Shown in pieces: positions 22,993 to 30,571 of a stretch of 47,228 nt of DNA. Under the pieces are notes generated by a model. The model saw only the letters and a program-made list of their open reading frames with translations. It was not told the origin of the DNA and ran no database searches. Within the stretch, counting starts at the first letter, position 1. Each line of letters begins with the position of its first letter. The translations under genes were made by a program, and so were the position numbers. Origin of the DNA: Acidobacteriaceae bacterium (lineage in GTDB: Bacteria > Acidobacteriota > Terriglobia > Terriglobales > Acidobacteriaceae); assembly GCA_003139095.1 (NCBI GenBank), contig PLHW01000059.1:1-47228 (forward strand). The letters are read 5' to 3'.

Positions 22993-24006
22993 ATGTACAC
23001 TCCCGATCCCAACCGTTATAACTCCATGCCCTATCGCCGCTCCGGTCGCAGCGGCATCCAACTTCCCGCCGTCTCCCTCGGACTCTGGCACAACTTCGGC
23101 GGCATCGATAACTTCGAAAATTCCCGCGCCATGCTCCGCCGCGCCTTCGATCTCGGCATCACCCACTTCGATCTCGCCAATAACTACGGCCCTCCCTACG
23201 GATCGGCGGAAGAAACCTTCGGCCAGATCTTCAAAAAAGATTTCCTTCCCTATCGCGACGAGCTCATCGTCTCCACCAAGGCAGGCTGGGACATGTGGCC
23301 CGGCCCCTACGGAAATCTCGGCTCGCGCAAATATCTGCTCGCCAGCCTCGATCAGAGCCTTAAGCGCACGGGCCTTGCCTATGTCGACATCTTCTATCAT
23401 CATCGCCCCGACCCCGACACGCCCATGGAGGAATCTCTCGGCGCGCTCGACACCGCCGTGCGCTCCGGCCGCGCCCTCTATGCCGGCATTTCCGCCTACA
23501 ACGCCCAGCAGACCGCCGAGGCGCTAAACATTTTGCGCGCTCTCGGTACCCCCTGCCTCATTCATCAGCCCAAGTATTCGATGTTCGTGCGCGATCCCGA
23601 ACACGGCCTGCTCGACGTCCTCGAGAAAGATGGCGTCGGCGCCATCGTCTTCAGCCCCCTCGCTCAGGGACTCCTCTCCGATCGCTACCTCAAAGGCATT
23701 CCCGCCGATTCGCGCGCCGCCCGCGATACCTTCCTGAAGAAAAATGACATTACCGAAGACAAGCTAGCCAGGATTCGCGCTCTCCAGTCAATCGCAGTGC
23801 AGCGCGGCCAAACCCTCGCCGAGATGGCCGTCGCCTGGGTTCTCCGCGATCCCCGCGTCACCAGCGCCCTCGTCGGCGCCAGTAAAGTTTCCCAGCTCGA
23901 CGACAACGTAGCCGCGCTCCGCAATCTAAAATTCACCCCCGAAGAGTTGCGCGCAATCGACGCCGCCCTAACCCCCACCCCAATGACTAAATGGTTAAAT
24001 GATTAA
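22993..24006 (+). CDS. Aldo/keto reductase (YghZ / glyceraldehyde-3-P reductase-like)
   Basis: A 337-residue NADPH-dependent oxidoreductase. Catalytic tetrad: Asp60 and Tyr65 (HFDLANNYGPPYG), Lys96 (VSTKAGWDMWPGPYG), His137 (DIFYHHRPD). The segments GAIVFSPLAQGLLSDRYL and SALVGASKVSQLDDNV are the cofactor region. The motif set and PYGNLGSRKYLLASLDQSLK are close to E. coli YghZ, which reduces L-glyceraldehyde 3-phosphate and methylglyoxal. The last six residues (TKWLND) are encoded by an octad array (23981-24020), so the native C-terminus has probably been altered by the repeat. Confidence 0.93.
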   Translation: MYTPDPNRYNSMPYRRSGRSGIQLPAVSLGLWHNFGGIDNFENSRAMLRRAFDLGITHFDLANNYGPPYGSAEETFGQIFKKDFLPYRDELIVSTKAGWDMWPGPYGNLGSRKYLLASLDQSLKRTGLAYVDIFYHHRPDPDTPMEESLGALDTAVRSGRALYAGISAYNAQQTAEALNILRALGTPCLIHQPKYSMFVRDPEHGLLDVLEKDGVGAIVFSPLAQGLLSDRYLKGIPADSRAARDTFLKKNDITEDKLARIRALQSIAVQRGQTLAEMAVAWVLRDPRVTSALVGASKVSQLDDNVAALRNLKFTPEELRAIDAALTPTPMTKWLND

Positions 24007-24020
24007 ATGACTAAATACCC
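23981..24020. repeat. Octad array spanning the aldo/keto reductase stop codon
   Basis: Units CAATGACT, AAATGGTT, AAATGATT, AAATGACT and AAATACCC. The TAA stop at 24004-24006 lies within the array, and only 19 bp separate this gene from the convergent NfeD gene. Confidence 0.8.
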
Positions 24021-24025
24021 CGGAC

Positions 24026-25375
24026 TTATGCCAAGGCCGCGTGGGGCGCGGTAACTGGGTCTACTCTTAGGGTCAGGCCTTCTACTTGCCGCACGACTAC
24101 TCTTTCGCCGGCTTGGATATTCAGGGTGGAAACTGCGTCCCAGAGTTCGCCGTGGATGAAGACTTTGCCGCTGGGCGACAAAGCGGTTTCGGCGATGCCG
24201 ATTTCGCCGACTAACCCTTGCTGCCCGGTTACTACTTTGTTGCGGCGGGCGCGGACGGCGATGCTCATCAGGAACGCGGTAATTAGGCCTAGGGGAATGG
24301 CGACGGCTAGCGCGGTGGTAAGGCGGACGCGCATTTCCGGGATGGGTCCATCGACTAAGAGTAAACCGCCAATTACCAGGAGCGAGATGCCTCCAATGGT
24401 CAGGACGCCGTGGGTGGCGAATTTGGCTTCGAGCGCGAAGAGCGCGAAGGACCCGACGATGAGGACGAGCGCGGCGAAGCGGACGGGAAGAAGATTGAGC
24501 GCGAAGGCGGCGAGCAGGATGAAGACGACGCCAACCGTGCCGGGAATGACTGCGCCGGGATGATTGAATTCGGCGTAGAGCGCAAGCGCGCCGATGGCGA
24601 GCAGGATGAAGGCGACATTCGGATCCATGATGTAGGTCAGGATGCGCTGCTTGAGGGTCATGCGATAGTCGCGGATCGGCTGGCTGGTGAGATCGAGCGT
24701 AACCGTTGTGCCGTTGAAGCGCTTGAAGGATTTGCCGCTGAGCTGGCGGAAGAGATCCTGCTCGGTGGGAGCGATGTATTCGATGAGTTTTTTGTCGAGG
24801 GCTTCCTGATCGGTGAAGGATTTGGATTCGCGCACGGCGCTCTCGGCGAGTTCGACATTGCGGCCGCGTTTGGCGACGACCGAGCGCATGAGGGCGGCGG
24901 CATCGTTTTCCATTTTCATTTTCATCACGTCATCCATTTTGCCGCCGCCAATCGTCACGGGATGCGCGGCGCCGGTGTTGGTGCCGGGGGCCATGGCGGC
25001 GATGTCGGCGGACTCGAGGATGAAGAAGCCGGCGGAGGCGGCGCGGCTGCCGCTGGGCGTGACGTAGATGATGACGGGCACGGGAGAAGCGACAATTTTT
25101 TCGATGATGTCGCGAGTCGAGTCGACGAGGCCGCCGGGAGTGTTGATTTCGATGAGCACGGCCTGCGCGCGATGGGCGGCCGCGTCATCGAGGGCGCGGC
25201 CGATGTATTCGGCGGTGACGGGCTGGATGGCATCGTTGACGACGATTCTTAGAACGTCGGCGGAGGCGGAAACGGCGAGAACAAGAATTGCACAGAGCAC
25301 GGCCTGAAGCCAGAAAACCGGGCGCGTGCGCCTGAGGACTGAGAGCTGAGAGCTAAGAGCTAAGAGCTGTTTCAT
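24026..25375 (-). CDS. nfeD: NfeD-family membrane serine protease
   Basis: A 449-residue long-form NfeD protein: signal/anchor, ClpP-like protease domain with Ser114 (GSRAASAGFF) and probable Lys154 (MKMKMENDAA), four to five membrane helices (about 235-365), and a C-terminal OB-fold NfeD domain (GLVGEIGIAETALSPSGKVF, HGELWDAVS, IQAGERVVVRQVEGLTLRVD). Homologues cleave stomatin partners; a slipin gene is present at 35226 but not adjacent. ATG 25375 overlaps the TPR stop codon by ATGA. The first codons (KQLLALSSQLSVLRR) are encoded by a heptad array, so a functional start further in, near residue 27, cannot be excluded. Confidence 0.92.
   Translation of the reverse strand: MKQLLALSSQLSVLRRTRPVFWLQAVLCAILVLAVSASADVLRIVVNDAIQPVTAEYIGRALDDAAAHRAQAVLIEINTPGGLVDSTRDIIEKIVASPVPVIIYVTPSGSRAASAGFFILESADIAAMAPGTNTGAAHPVTIGGGKMDDVMKMKMENDAAALMRSVVAKRGRNVELAESAVRESKSFTDQEALDKKLIEYIAPTEQDLFRQLSGKSFKRFNGTTVTLDLTSQPIRDYRMTLKQRILTYIMDPNVAFILLAIGALALYAEFNHPGAVIPGTVGVVFILLAAFALNLLPVRFAALVLIVGSFALFALEAKFATHGVLTIGGISLLVIGGLLLVDGPIPEMRVRLTTALAVAIPLGLITAFLMSIAVRARRNKVVTGQQGLVGEIGIAETALSPSGKVFIHGELWDAVSTLNIQAGERVVVRQVEGLTLRVDPVTAPHAALA
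25334..25368. repeat. Heptad array inside the NfeD N-terminal codons
   Basis: Plus-strand units GAGGACT, GAGAGCT, GAGAGCT, AAGAGCT, AAGAGCT. It lies just after the TPR-gene stop codon in the coding direction and is read as codons 3-14 of nfeD. Confidence 0.8.
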
Positions 25376-27009
25376 GGCTGCGGCAGCGGCTGCGCTTTCT
25401 CCGCGAGCTTGGCTGCTAGGGTACGTTTTAAATCCTGAGCGGTAAGGTTGCGGGGCTCGAGTTGGAGGGCGCGCGCGATTTCGTCGGAGGCGGAGGCAGT
25501 GCGATTCTCGCGCAGATCGAGGCGGGCGAGAACCAGATAGGCGGCGGCGGATTCGTGCAGGTGCAGAGAGGCTTCGGCCTGCGTGCGAGCCTCTGCGGCA
25601 TCGCCACGCGCGTCGTACACCTCGGCCAGGGCCGCGAGCGGAGCGGGGCTGGCGGGATCGACTGTGGCCGCGTGGCGGAATTCGGCCTCGGCTTCCGTCG
25701 TGAACCCATGCGCCAGAAGCTCGTTACCGAGTTCGACATGATAGCGCGCGTGGGAGCGGGGATCGGAGCGCGCAAATCTTTGCTCGGCCCAACCCTGCAT
25801 CTGGGTCGTCATCTGGCGAAAAGCATTCTCCTGATACGTGCGAGTCAGGCGCTCGGCGGGAATTTTTGCGGGACTAGCGGGCGCGGCCTGTGCAGGGGCA
25901 CTGCTCGCGGTCGCAGTTTGCGCGGGCCCAGGCAGCGCTAGAGAGTCGAGAAAGTTCTTGGCTTCGGAATCGGTGGGGCGAGCGTCGAGGTCGAGGCGGA
26001 GTTCGCGTCCGGCTTTTGCTTTATCGCCGGCGCGCGCCAGCGTGACGCCGAGATTGAAATGGTAGTCGGGATTGCTGGGATCGTTTTCAATGGCTTTTTC
26101 AAAATCCTCGGCGGCTCGTCGTTGTCCGCCCGGCCCGCGACGCGCGGCGACCACTCCAAGGTTGTTATAGACCTCCGCCAGAGGCACGCGCGCGGCCACA
26201 AACTCGAAGGCCCGCTCAGCCTTGTCGAAGTCACCGTGAGCATAAGCGCTCAGTCCGAGATAGAAATTTGCTTCCCGCGCCAGGCGCGAGCTCGGAGGAA
26301 TTTTTTCAAACGCCGCGCCGGCCTGCTCGTAGGAGCGCTCGGCGAAGTAAGCCTTGCCGAGCGCGAGCCAGGCTTCGGGGAAAGAGAGATTGAGGCGCGT
26401 GGCCTCGCGATAGTTTTGAATTTTTTCTTCGGCGGTCGCGGCCAATACTCCGTGCGTGTAACTCTCCAGCGCGTCCAGCTGCATCGCCGGGAAACTGGAA
26501 ATGTACCGGTCTTTGGAGACGGTGAAATTGGGATGGATGGAATGCAGCAGATCCCAGGCGAGCGTCGACTGCACGATAGCGAGATCGAAGAGCGGCGCGG
26601 ATTCGGCGGCGGCGGGCAGCAGCTTTTGCGCGCGCATGTCGAGCAGTTGGGCCGTGGCCGTAAGGCGCGCCCCGTCGTACGAATACGAGCCAAAGACGGC
26701 AAAGTCGACGTCCATCTGCTCGGCGATGCGGTAGAGTGTGGCGCGCGAGGGATGCACGCCGGAGGGAACACCCTGGCGATCGTAGGCGCGGAGCCGCTCG
26801 TCGCGCGTGACAACATAGAGCACGGGCGAGTCGAGGTGGGATTCCAGGGCGGAGGGAAAACATTCGCCGAGCCATTCCAGGCTGGGACTGGAAGAGGTGT
26901 TGTCAAATGGAAATACGATGACGGTGTGGCCGGAAATGGGATCTTGCTGCGCGTAAACAGACGCGAAGAAAAAGCACGCGAAGAGGAAAGAGAAGACTGC
27001 TCGTTTCAC
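25372..27009 (-). CDS. Exported TPR-repeat protein
   Basis: A 545-residue protein with a signal peptide (MKRAVFSFLFACFFFASVYA). Residues 25-180 are a distinct domain (VIVFPFDNTSSSPSLEWLGE; GVHPSRATLYRIAEQMDVDF) that resembles the N-terminal ligand region of FlgO/TolB-like proteins. Then come at least seven TPR-like helical pairs: FPEAWLALGKAYFAERSYEQ, ANFYLGLSAYAHGDFDKAER, VYNNLGVVAARRGPGGQRRA, YHFNLGVTLARAGDKAKAGR, and four more near the C-terminus. A Pro/Ala linker separates the two TPR blocks. It overlaps nfeD by four bases, so the two are translated together. Likely a periplasmic scaffold. Confidence 0.88.
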   Translation of the reverse strand: MKRAVFSFLFACFFFASVYAQQDPISGHTVIVFPFDNTSSSPSLEWLGECFPSALESHLDSPVLYVVTRDERLRAYDRQGVPSGVHPSRATLYRIAEQMDVDFAVFGSYSYDGARLTATAQLLDMRAQKLLPAAAESAPLFDLAIVQSTLAWDLLHSIHPNFTVSKDRYISSFPAMQLDALESYTHGVLAATAEEKIQNYREATRLNLSFPEAWLALGKAYFAERSYEQAGAAFEKIPPSSRLAREANFYLGLSAYAHGDFDKAERAFEFVAARVPLAEVYNNLGVVAARRGPGGQRRAAEDFEKAIENDPSNPDYHFNLGVTLARAGDKAKAGRELRLDLDARPTDSEAKNFLDSLALPGPAQTATASSAPAQAAPASPAKIPAERLTRTYQENAFRQMTTQMQGWAEQRFARSDPRSHARYHVELGNELLAHGFTTEAEAEFRHAATVDPASPAPLAALAEVYDARGDAAEARTQAEASLHLHESAAAYLVLARLDLRENRTASASDEIARALQLEPRNLTAQDLKRTLAAKLAEKAQPLPQP

Positions 27010-27125
27010 GACAAGCTGATTATATCGGCAGCAGGGAGAGGGCGATCGGTTCTTGATCCGCGGAAAAGGTTTCGAGCCGCAGAGGCCGCGGACAGCGCGA
27101 ATACCAGTTGGGCGATCGGGCCTCT

Positions 27126-28454
27126 TCAGGCGCGCCGCCGGATCGAGATTTCTTTTGCGTCTTGCTGCGAGGGTTGCCTCTGCGCCGAGTTCCAGCCCGG
27201 GAGATCGTTGCTCCCCGTGATGAGGCGCGCGCCGCGCTCATACGTGAGATAGGCCCAGGCCCAGTTGATCATGACGACGATGCGATTGCGGAAACCGATG
27301 AGAAAAAGGATGTGAATGAAGAGCCAGGCCAGCCAGGCAAAATAGCCGGAGAGTTCGAAGCGGCCGATTTGCGCAACGGCGGCGGCACGGCCAATGGTGG
27401 CAAGGCTGCCTTTGTCGTGATAGTGAAAATTTTTTCTGGGCTGCCCGGCGAGGTCGCGGCCGATCGTCTGCGCTGCAAATTTTCCCTGTTGTATGGCGAC
27501 CTGCGCCACGCCGGGAAGCGGCGCGCCGTTATCGCCGTTGAGCGCGGCGAGATCGCCGATGACAAAGATATTGGGATGCGACTGGAGGCTCAGATCGGGC
27601 CGCACAAAAACGCGTCCCGCGCGATCCATGGGGACGTGCAGCTTGCCCCCGAGCGGCGAGGCCGCTACTCCGGCGGCCCACAGGATGACGGAGGCGGAAA
27701 TTTTTTGCGTGCCCACGCGAACCGCGCCCGGCTCCACTCCGGTTACGATTTGCGAAGTGCGAACCTCGACCCCGAGGCGGTTGAGTTGCTGCTCCGCTTT
27801 ACGTGACAGCTCTTCGGAGTAAGCGGGCAGCACGCGCGGGCCGCCTTCGAGCAGGAGAATGCGAGTTTGCTGCGGCTGGATCTTGCGGAACTGATGGGTC
27901 ATGGCATGGCGCGCGATTTCGGCGAGGGTTCCGGCGAGTTCGACGCCCGTGGGACCCGCCCCGACTACGACGAATTGCAAGGCCGGTTCGGTGTCGGATT
28001 GCGCGGCTTGGCGCTCGGCGAGTTCGAAGGCAAGTAGAACACGGCGGCGAATCTCAAGAGCATCTTCGATGGTCTTAAGGCCGGGCGCAAGCGGCTCCCA
28101 TTCTTCGTGGCCAAAATACGCGTGAGTAGCGCCGGAGGCGATGATGAGGTAATCAAACTCGAAAGACTGCTCGCGGGTGATCACCTTTTTTTCTTGCAGG
28201 TCGAAGTCGACAACTTCTTCAAGGAGAACCTCGATATTGGATTGCGATTTGAGAATCCAGCGGATGGGCGCGGCGATTTCTCCCGGAGAAAGGCCGGCGG
28301 TCGCGACTTGGTAAAGCAAGGGCTGAAACGTGTGATGATTGCGGCGATCGAGGAGAGTGACCTGGACGGGGAGGCGGGCGACTTCGCGAGCGGCCGTGAG
28401 CCCGCCAAAACCGGCGCCGATGATGACGACTCGCGGCTTGGAACTCATCGCCAT
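27126..28454 (-). CDS. ndh: Type II NADH dehydrogenase (NDH-2)
   Basis: A 442-residue single-subunit flavoprotein that passes electrons from NADH to quinone without pumping protons. The FAD-binding GAGFGG (residues 13-18) and NAD-binding FVVVGAGPTGVELAGTLAEI are both intact. The FQPLLYQVATAGLSPGEIA stretch is characteristic, as is the second FAD block IFVIGDLAALNGD. The C-terminal membrane-binding segment (WLAWLFIHILFLIGFRNR) suits a peripheral inner-membrane protein. It precedes the TPR-nfeD pair by 116 bp on the same strand. No strong ribosome site; ATG 28448 is an alternative start. Confidence 0.95.
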   Translation of the reverse strand: MAMSSKPRVVIIGAGFGGLTAAREVARLPVQVTLLDRRNHHTFQPLLYQVATAGLSPGEIAAPIRWILKSQSNIEVLLEEVVDFDLQEKKVITREQSFEFDYLIIASGATHAYFGHEEWEPLAPGLKTIEDALEIRRRVLLAFELAERQAAQSDTEPALQFVVVGAGPTGVELAGTLAEIARHAMTHQFRKIQPQQTRILLLEGGPRVLPAYSEELSRKAEQQLNRLGVEVRTSQIVTGVEPGAVRVGTQKISASVILWAAGVAASPLGGKLHVPMDRAGRVFVRPDLSLQSHPNIFVIGDLAALNGDNGAPLPGVAQVAIQQGKFAAQTIGRDLAGQPRKNFHYHDKGSLATIGRAAAVAQIGRFELSGYFAWLAWLFIHILFLIGFRNRIVVMINWAWAYLTYERGARLITGSNDLPGWNSAQRQPSQQDAKEISIRRRA

Positions 28455-28611
28455 TTAATCGGTTAGATTCGCGTAGCGAGGAAAAGTTTTAATTTTGGGA
28501 CGCGCGGCCACGATTACTGGCCGATTACTGGCCACGACTGCTGGCGCTCGCGCGGCAATCCGCTTACACTGCTTTTTCGTAAGGGCTGTCTCCCATGTCG
28601 CTCTTTTCCAG

Positions 28612-30222
28612 ATGACCAACGGCCAAGCGGAATTCGGAACTCGGGCTGACGCGCAAAGCCTTGCGCATGAGCGGGGTGCCATCGAATGGCTGGTGCCCTC
28701 GGTGCGCGACATGATTTTTATCTTCCTGCTGTGGTCCATCTTGGCGGGCACGCTGTCCAACCGGCCGCTGGCCGATCCCGATATTGGGTGGCACATTCGA
28801 ACCGGCGAATTGATTGTCTCGACGCACGTGATTCCGCGCACCGATCCTTTTTCTTCAACCATGTACGGGCAGCGGTGGTTCGCCTGGGAGTGGCTTTACG
28901 ATTTTGCGTTGGGAATTTTGTACCGTGGCGGCGGATTGAACGGGGTGGTTTGGCTGTGCGCGGTGATTGTGGCGGCGACGTTCATGTTATTGCTTTCATT
29001 GCTGATGCGGCGTGGGTGCGGCCTGCTGCTGGCGGTTGTGTTGATGTTGCTAGCGGAGGCGGCGGCGACTCTGCACTTGTTTGCCCGCCCGCACATTGTG
29101 AGTTGGCTCTTTGTTTTGTTGTGGTTCGCGGCACTGGAGCGATGGGCACGAGGCCAGTTGCCGCGCTGGGGGTTGTGGTTTTTTCCGGCTTCCACGTTGC
29201 TTTGGGTGAATTTGCATGGCGGGTGGATCTTTGGATTCGCCCTCCTGGCTTTGTATGGAGTCGCGGAAGTCATTGAATGGATTCGGGTTAAAGATGCGTT
29301 TGCGCGGGTGCGGTCGGCGCGGCGGGTGCGGGGGCTGATCTGGGCGGGGTTGGTTTCGGCTGTCGTGACCCTGGCCAATCCGTTCGGTTGGCAACTCCAT
29401 GTACATATTTATCGGTATCTTGGCGATGAATACCTGATGAACCGCATTGCCGAGTTTCGCTCGCCCGATTTTCATGGCTGGGCGCAGCGGTGTTTTGCAT
29501 TCATTCTGCTTATCTCATTGATTTCATTCGCTGCAAACCGGCGCCGGGTGCGGCTTCGCGAGATTCTGGTCGTGCTCTTGGCGGTTTATTCGGGCGTGCT
29601 GTCGTCGCGCAACGTCCCCATTTCGTCGCTGTTGCTGGTGCTGATCGTGGGCCCTATGTTATGGGAACAAATAGGTTTACTGGCGGATCGGCCGGGCGCC
29701 TGGGGATCGATGCGGTCGTGGTTGCGGCGGATAGTCGAGTTTTCGGGGCGGATGGAAGAGCAGGAATTTCGGTTGCGCGGGCATTTGTGGCCCGTTCTAG
29801 CCGCGGCAGTGGCGCTAACTATATGTTTCCATGGGGGATGGATTGGGTCACGCCGGGTGATAGACGCGCACTTTGACGCCCAGAGAGTGCCGGTCGCCGC
29901 GGCGAACTTTCTGGCCGCTGAAGGTGGAGTTGACCCCTTGTTTTCAACGGATTCCTGGGGTGGGTACCTGATTTACCGCCTCTATCCGGCTCGCCAAGTC
30001 GTGGTGGATGACCGCCATGATTTATATGGTCCAGACCGGATTCGGGAGCTGGTTACGGTCATGCAGGGCGAGACCGGCTGGCGGCACACTTTGGACGGTT
30101 GGCGGGTGCGGACGGCGGTCTTGCCGGCGGGCTCGACCCTCTCTAACTTGCTGCGGGAGCTGCCTTTAGAATGGCGGATTGTTTATGAGGACAAGGTCGC
30201 GGTAGTGTTTGAGAGGCTTTGA
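28612..30222 (+). CDS. Polytopic GT-C-like membrane protein
   Basis: A 536-residue protein with about ten hydrophobic helices beginning DMIFIFLLWSILAGTLS. Between TM1 and TM2 lies ADPDIGWHIRTGELIVSTHV then IPRTDPFSSTMYGQRW, a pattern of GT-C/oligosaccharyltransferase-like proteins with a catalytic acidic pair in the first external loop (DPD). The soluble C-terminal part (PVAAANFLAAEGGVDPLFST, DSWGGYLIYRLYPARQVVVD and DDRHDLYG) is shared with many acidobacterial and planctomycete membrane proteins of unknown function. I chose ATG 28612 because the residues upstream are not membrane-like. Sugar donor and acceptor are unknown. Confidence 0.75.
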   Translation: MTNGQAEFGTRADAQSLAHERGAIEWLVPSVRDMIFIFLLWSILAGTLSNRPLADPDIGWHIRTGELIVSTHVIPRTDPFSSTMYGQRWFAWEWLYDFALGILYRGGGLNGVVWLCAVIVAATFMLLLSLLMRRGCGLLLAVVLMLLAEAAATLHLFARPHIVSWLFVLLWFAALERWARGQLPRWGLWFFPASTLLWVNLHGGWIFGFALLALYGVAEVIEWIRVKDAFARVRSARRVRGLIWAGLVSAVVTLANPFGWQLHVHIYRYLGDEYLMNRIAEFRSPDFHGWAQRCFAFILLISLISFAANRRRVRLREILVVLLAVYSGVLSSRNVPISSLLLVLIVGPMLWEQIGLLADRPGAWGSMRSWLRRIVEFSGRMEEQEFRLRGHLWPVLAAAVALTICFHGGWIGSRRVIDAHFDAQRVPVAAANFLAAEGGVDPLFSTDSWGGYLIYRLYPARQVVVDDRHDLYGPDRIRELVTVMQGETGWRHTLDGWRVRTAVLPAGSTLSNLLRELPLEWRIVYEDKVAVVFERL

Positions 30223-30277
30223 GGGCGGAGTAGGGATTGGTCGAAAAAAAAACAACGCAAAAGCTGCCTGGATTCCA

Positions 30278-30374
30278 AATGCCTCAATGCCTCAATGCCC
30301 CAATGCCTCAATGCCCCAATGCCTCAATGCCCCAAATGACTCAATGCCCCAATGACTCAGTGACTCAATAATTC
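30278..30374. repeat. Octad array (AATGCCTC), 12 units
   Basis: Twelve nearly contiguous 8-bp units alternate AATGCCTC and AATGCCCC, then decay to AATGACTC, AGTGACTC and AATAATTC. It is the longest array in the window, with one extra A at 30334. It lies 55 bp after the GT-C gene stop. Confidence 0.88.
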
Positions 30375-30460
30375 ATTTCCCGCTGCCAGCAAAACCACCT
30401 AGTCCCCTCCCCATGACCCCATTTCCCCCCAAACGTCGCGCTTATCAATGAAGGGCAAGT

Positions 30461-30506
30461 ATGGCCGTTGGGATTTCACGTTCTCCTCTGTAATCCAAAC
30501 GGCCAT
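30461..30506 (+). promoter_or_regulatory. Leader hairpin before the GloVer gene
   Basis: ATGGCCGTTGGGATT (30461-30475) pairs with AATCCAAACGGCCAT (30492-30506): 14 of 15 positions with one G-A mismatch, loop 16 bases. It is 65 bp before the ATG and likely in the 5' UTR. Confidence 0.6.
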
Positions 30507-30571
30507 CCCACACCACCGGCTGAAGGCTAGGCCCTCCAATTCCAGCCGCCAAAAACTTCCAGGAGAATGTT

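Noticed and set aside
30278-30374. CRISPR array
   Set aside because: Units are 8 bp without spacers, and no cas genes are present.
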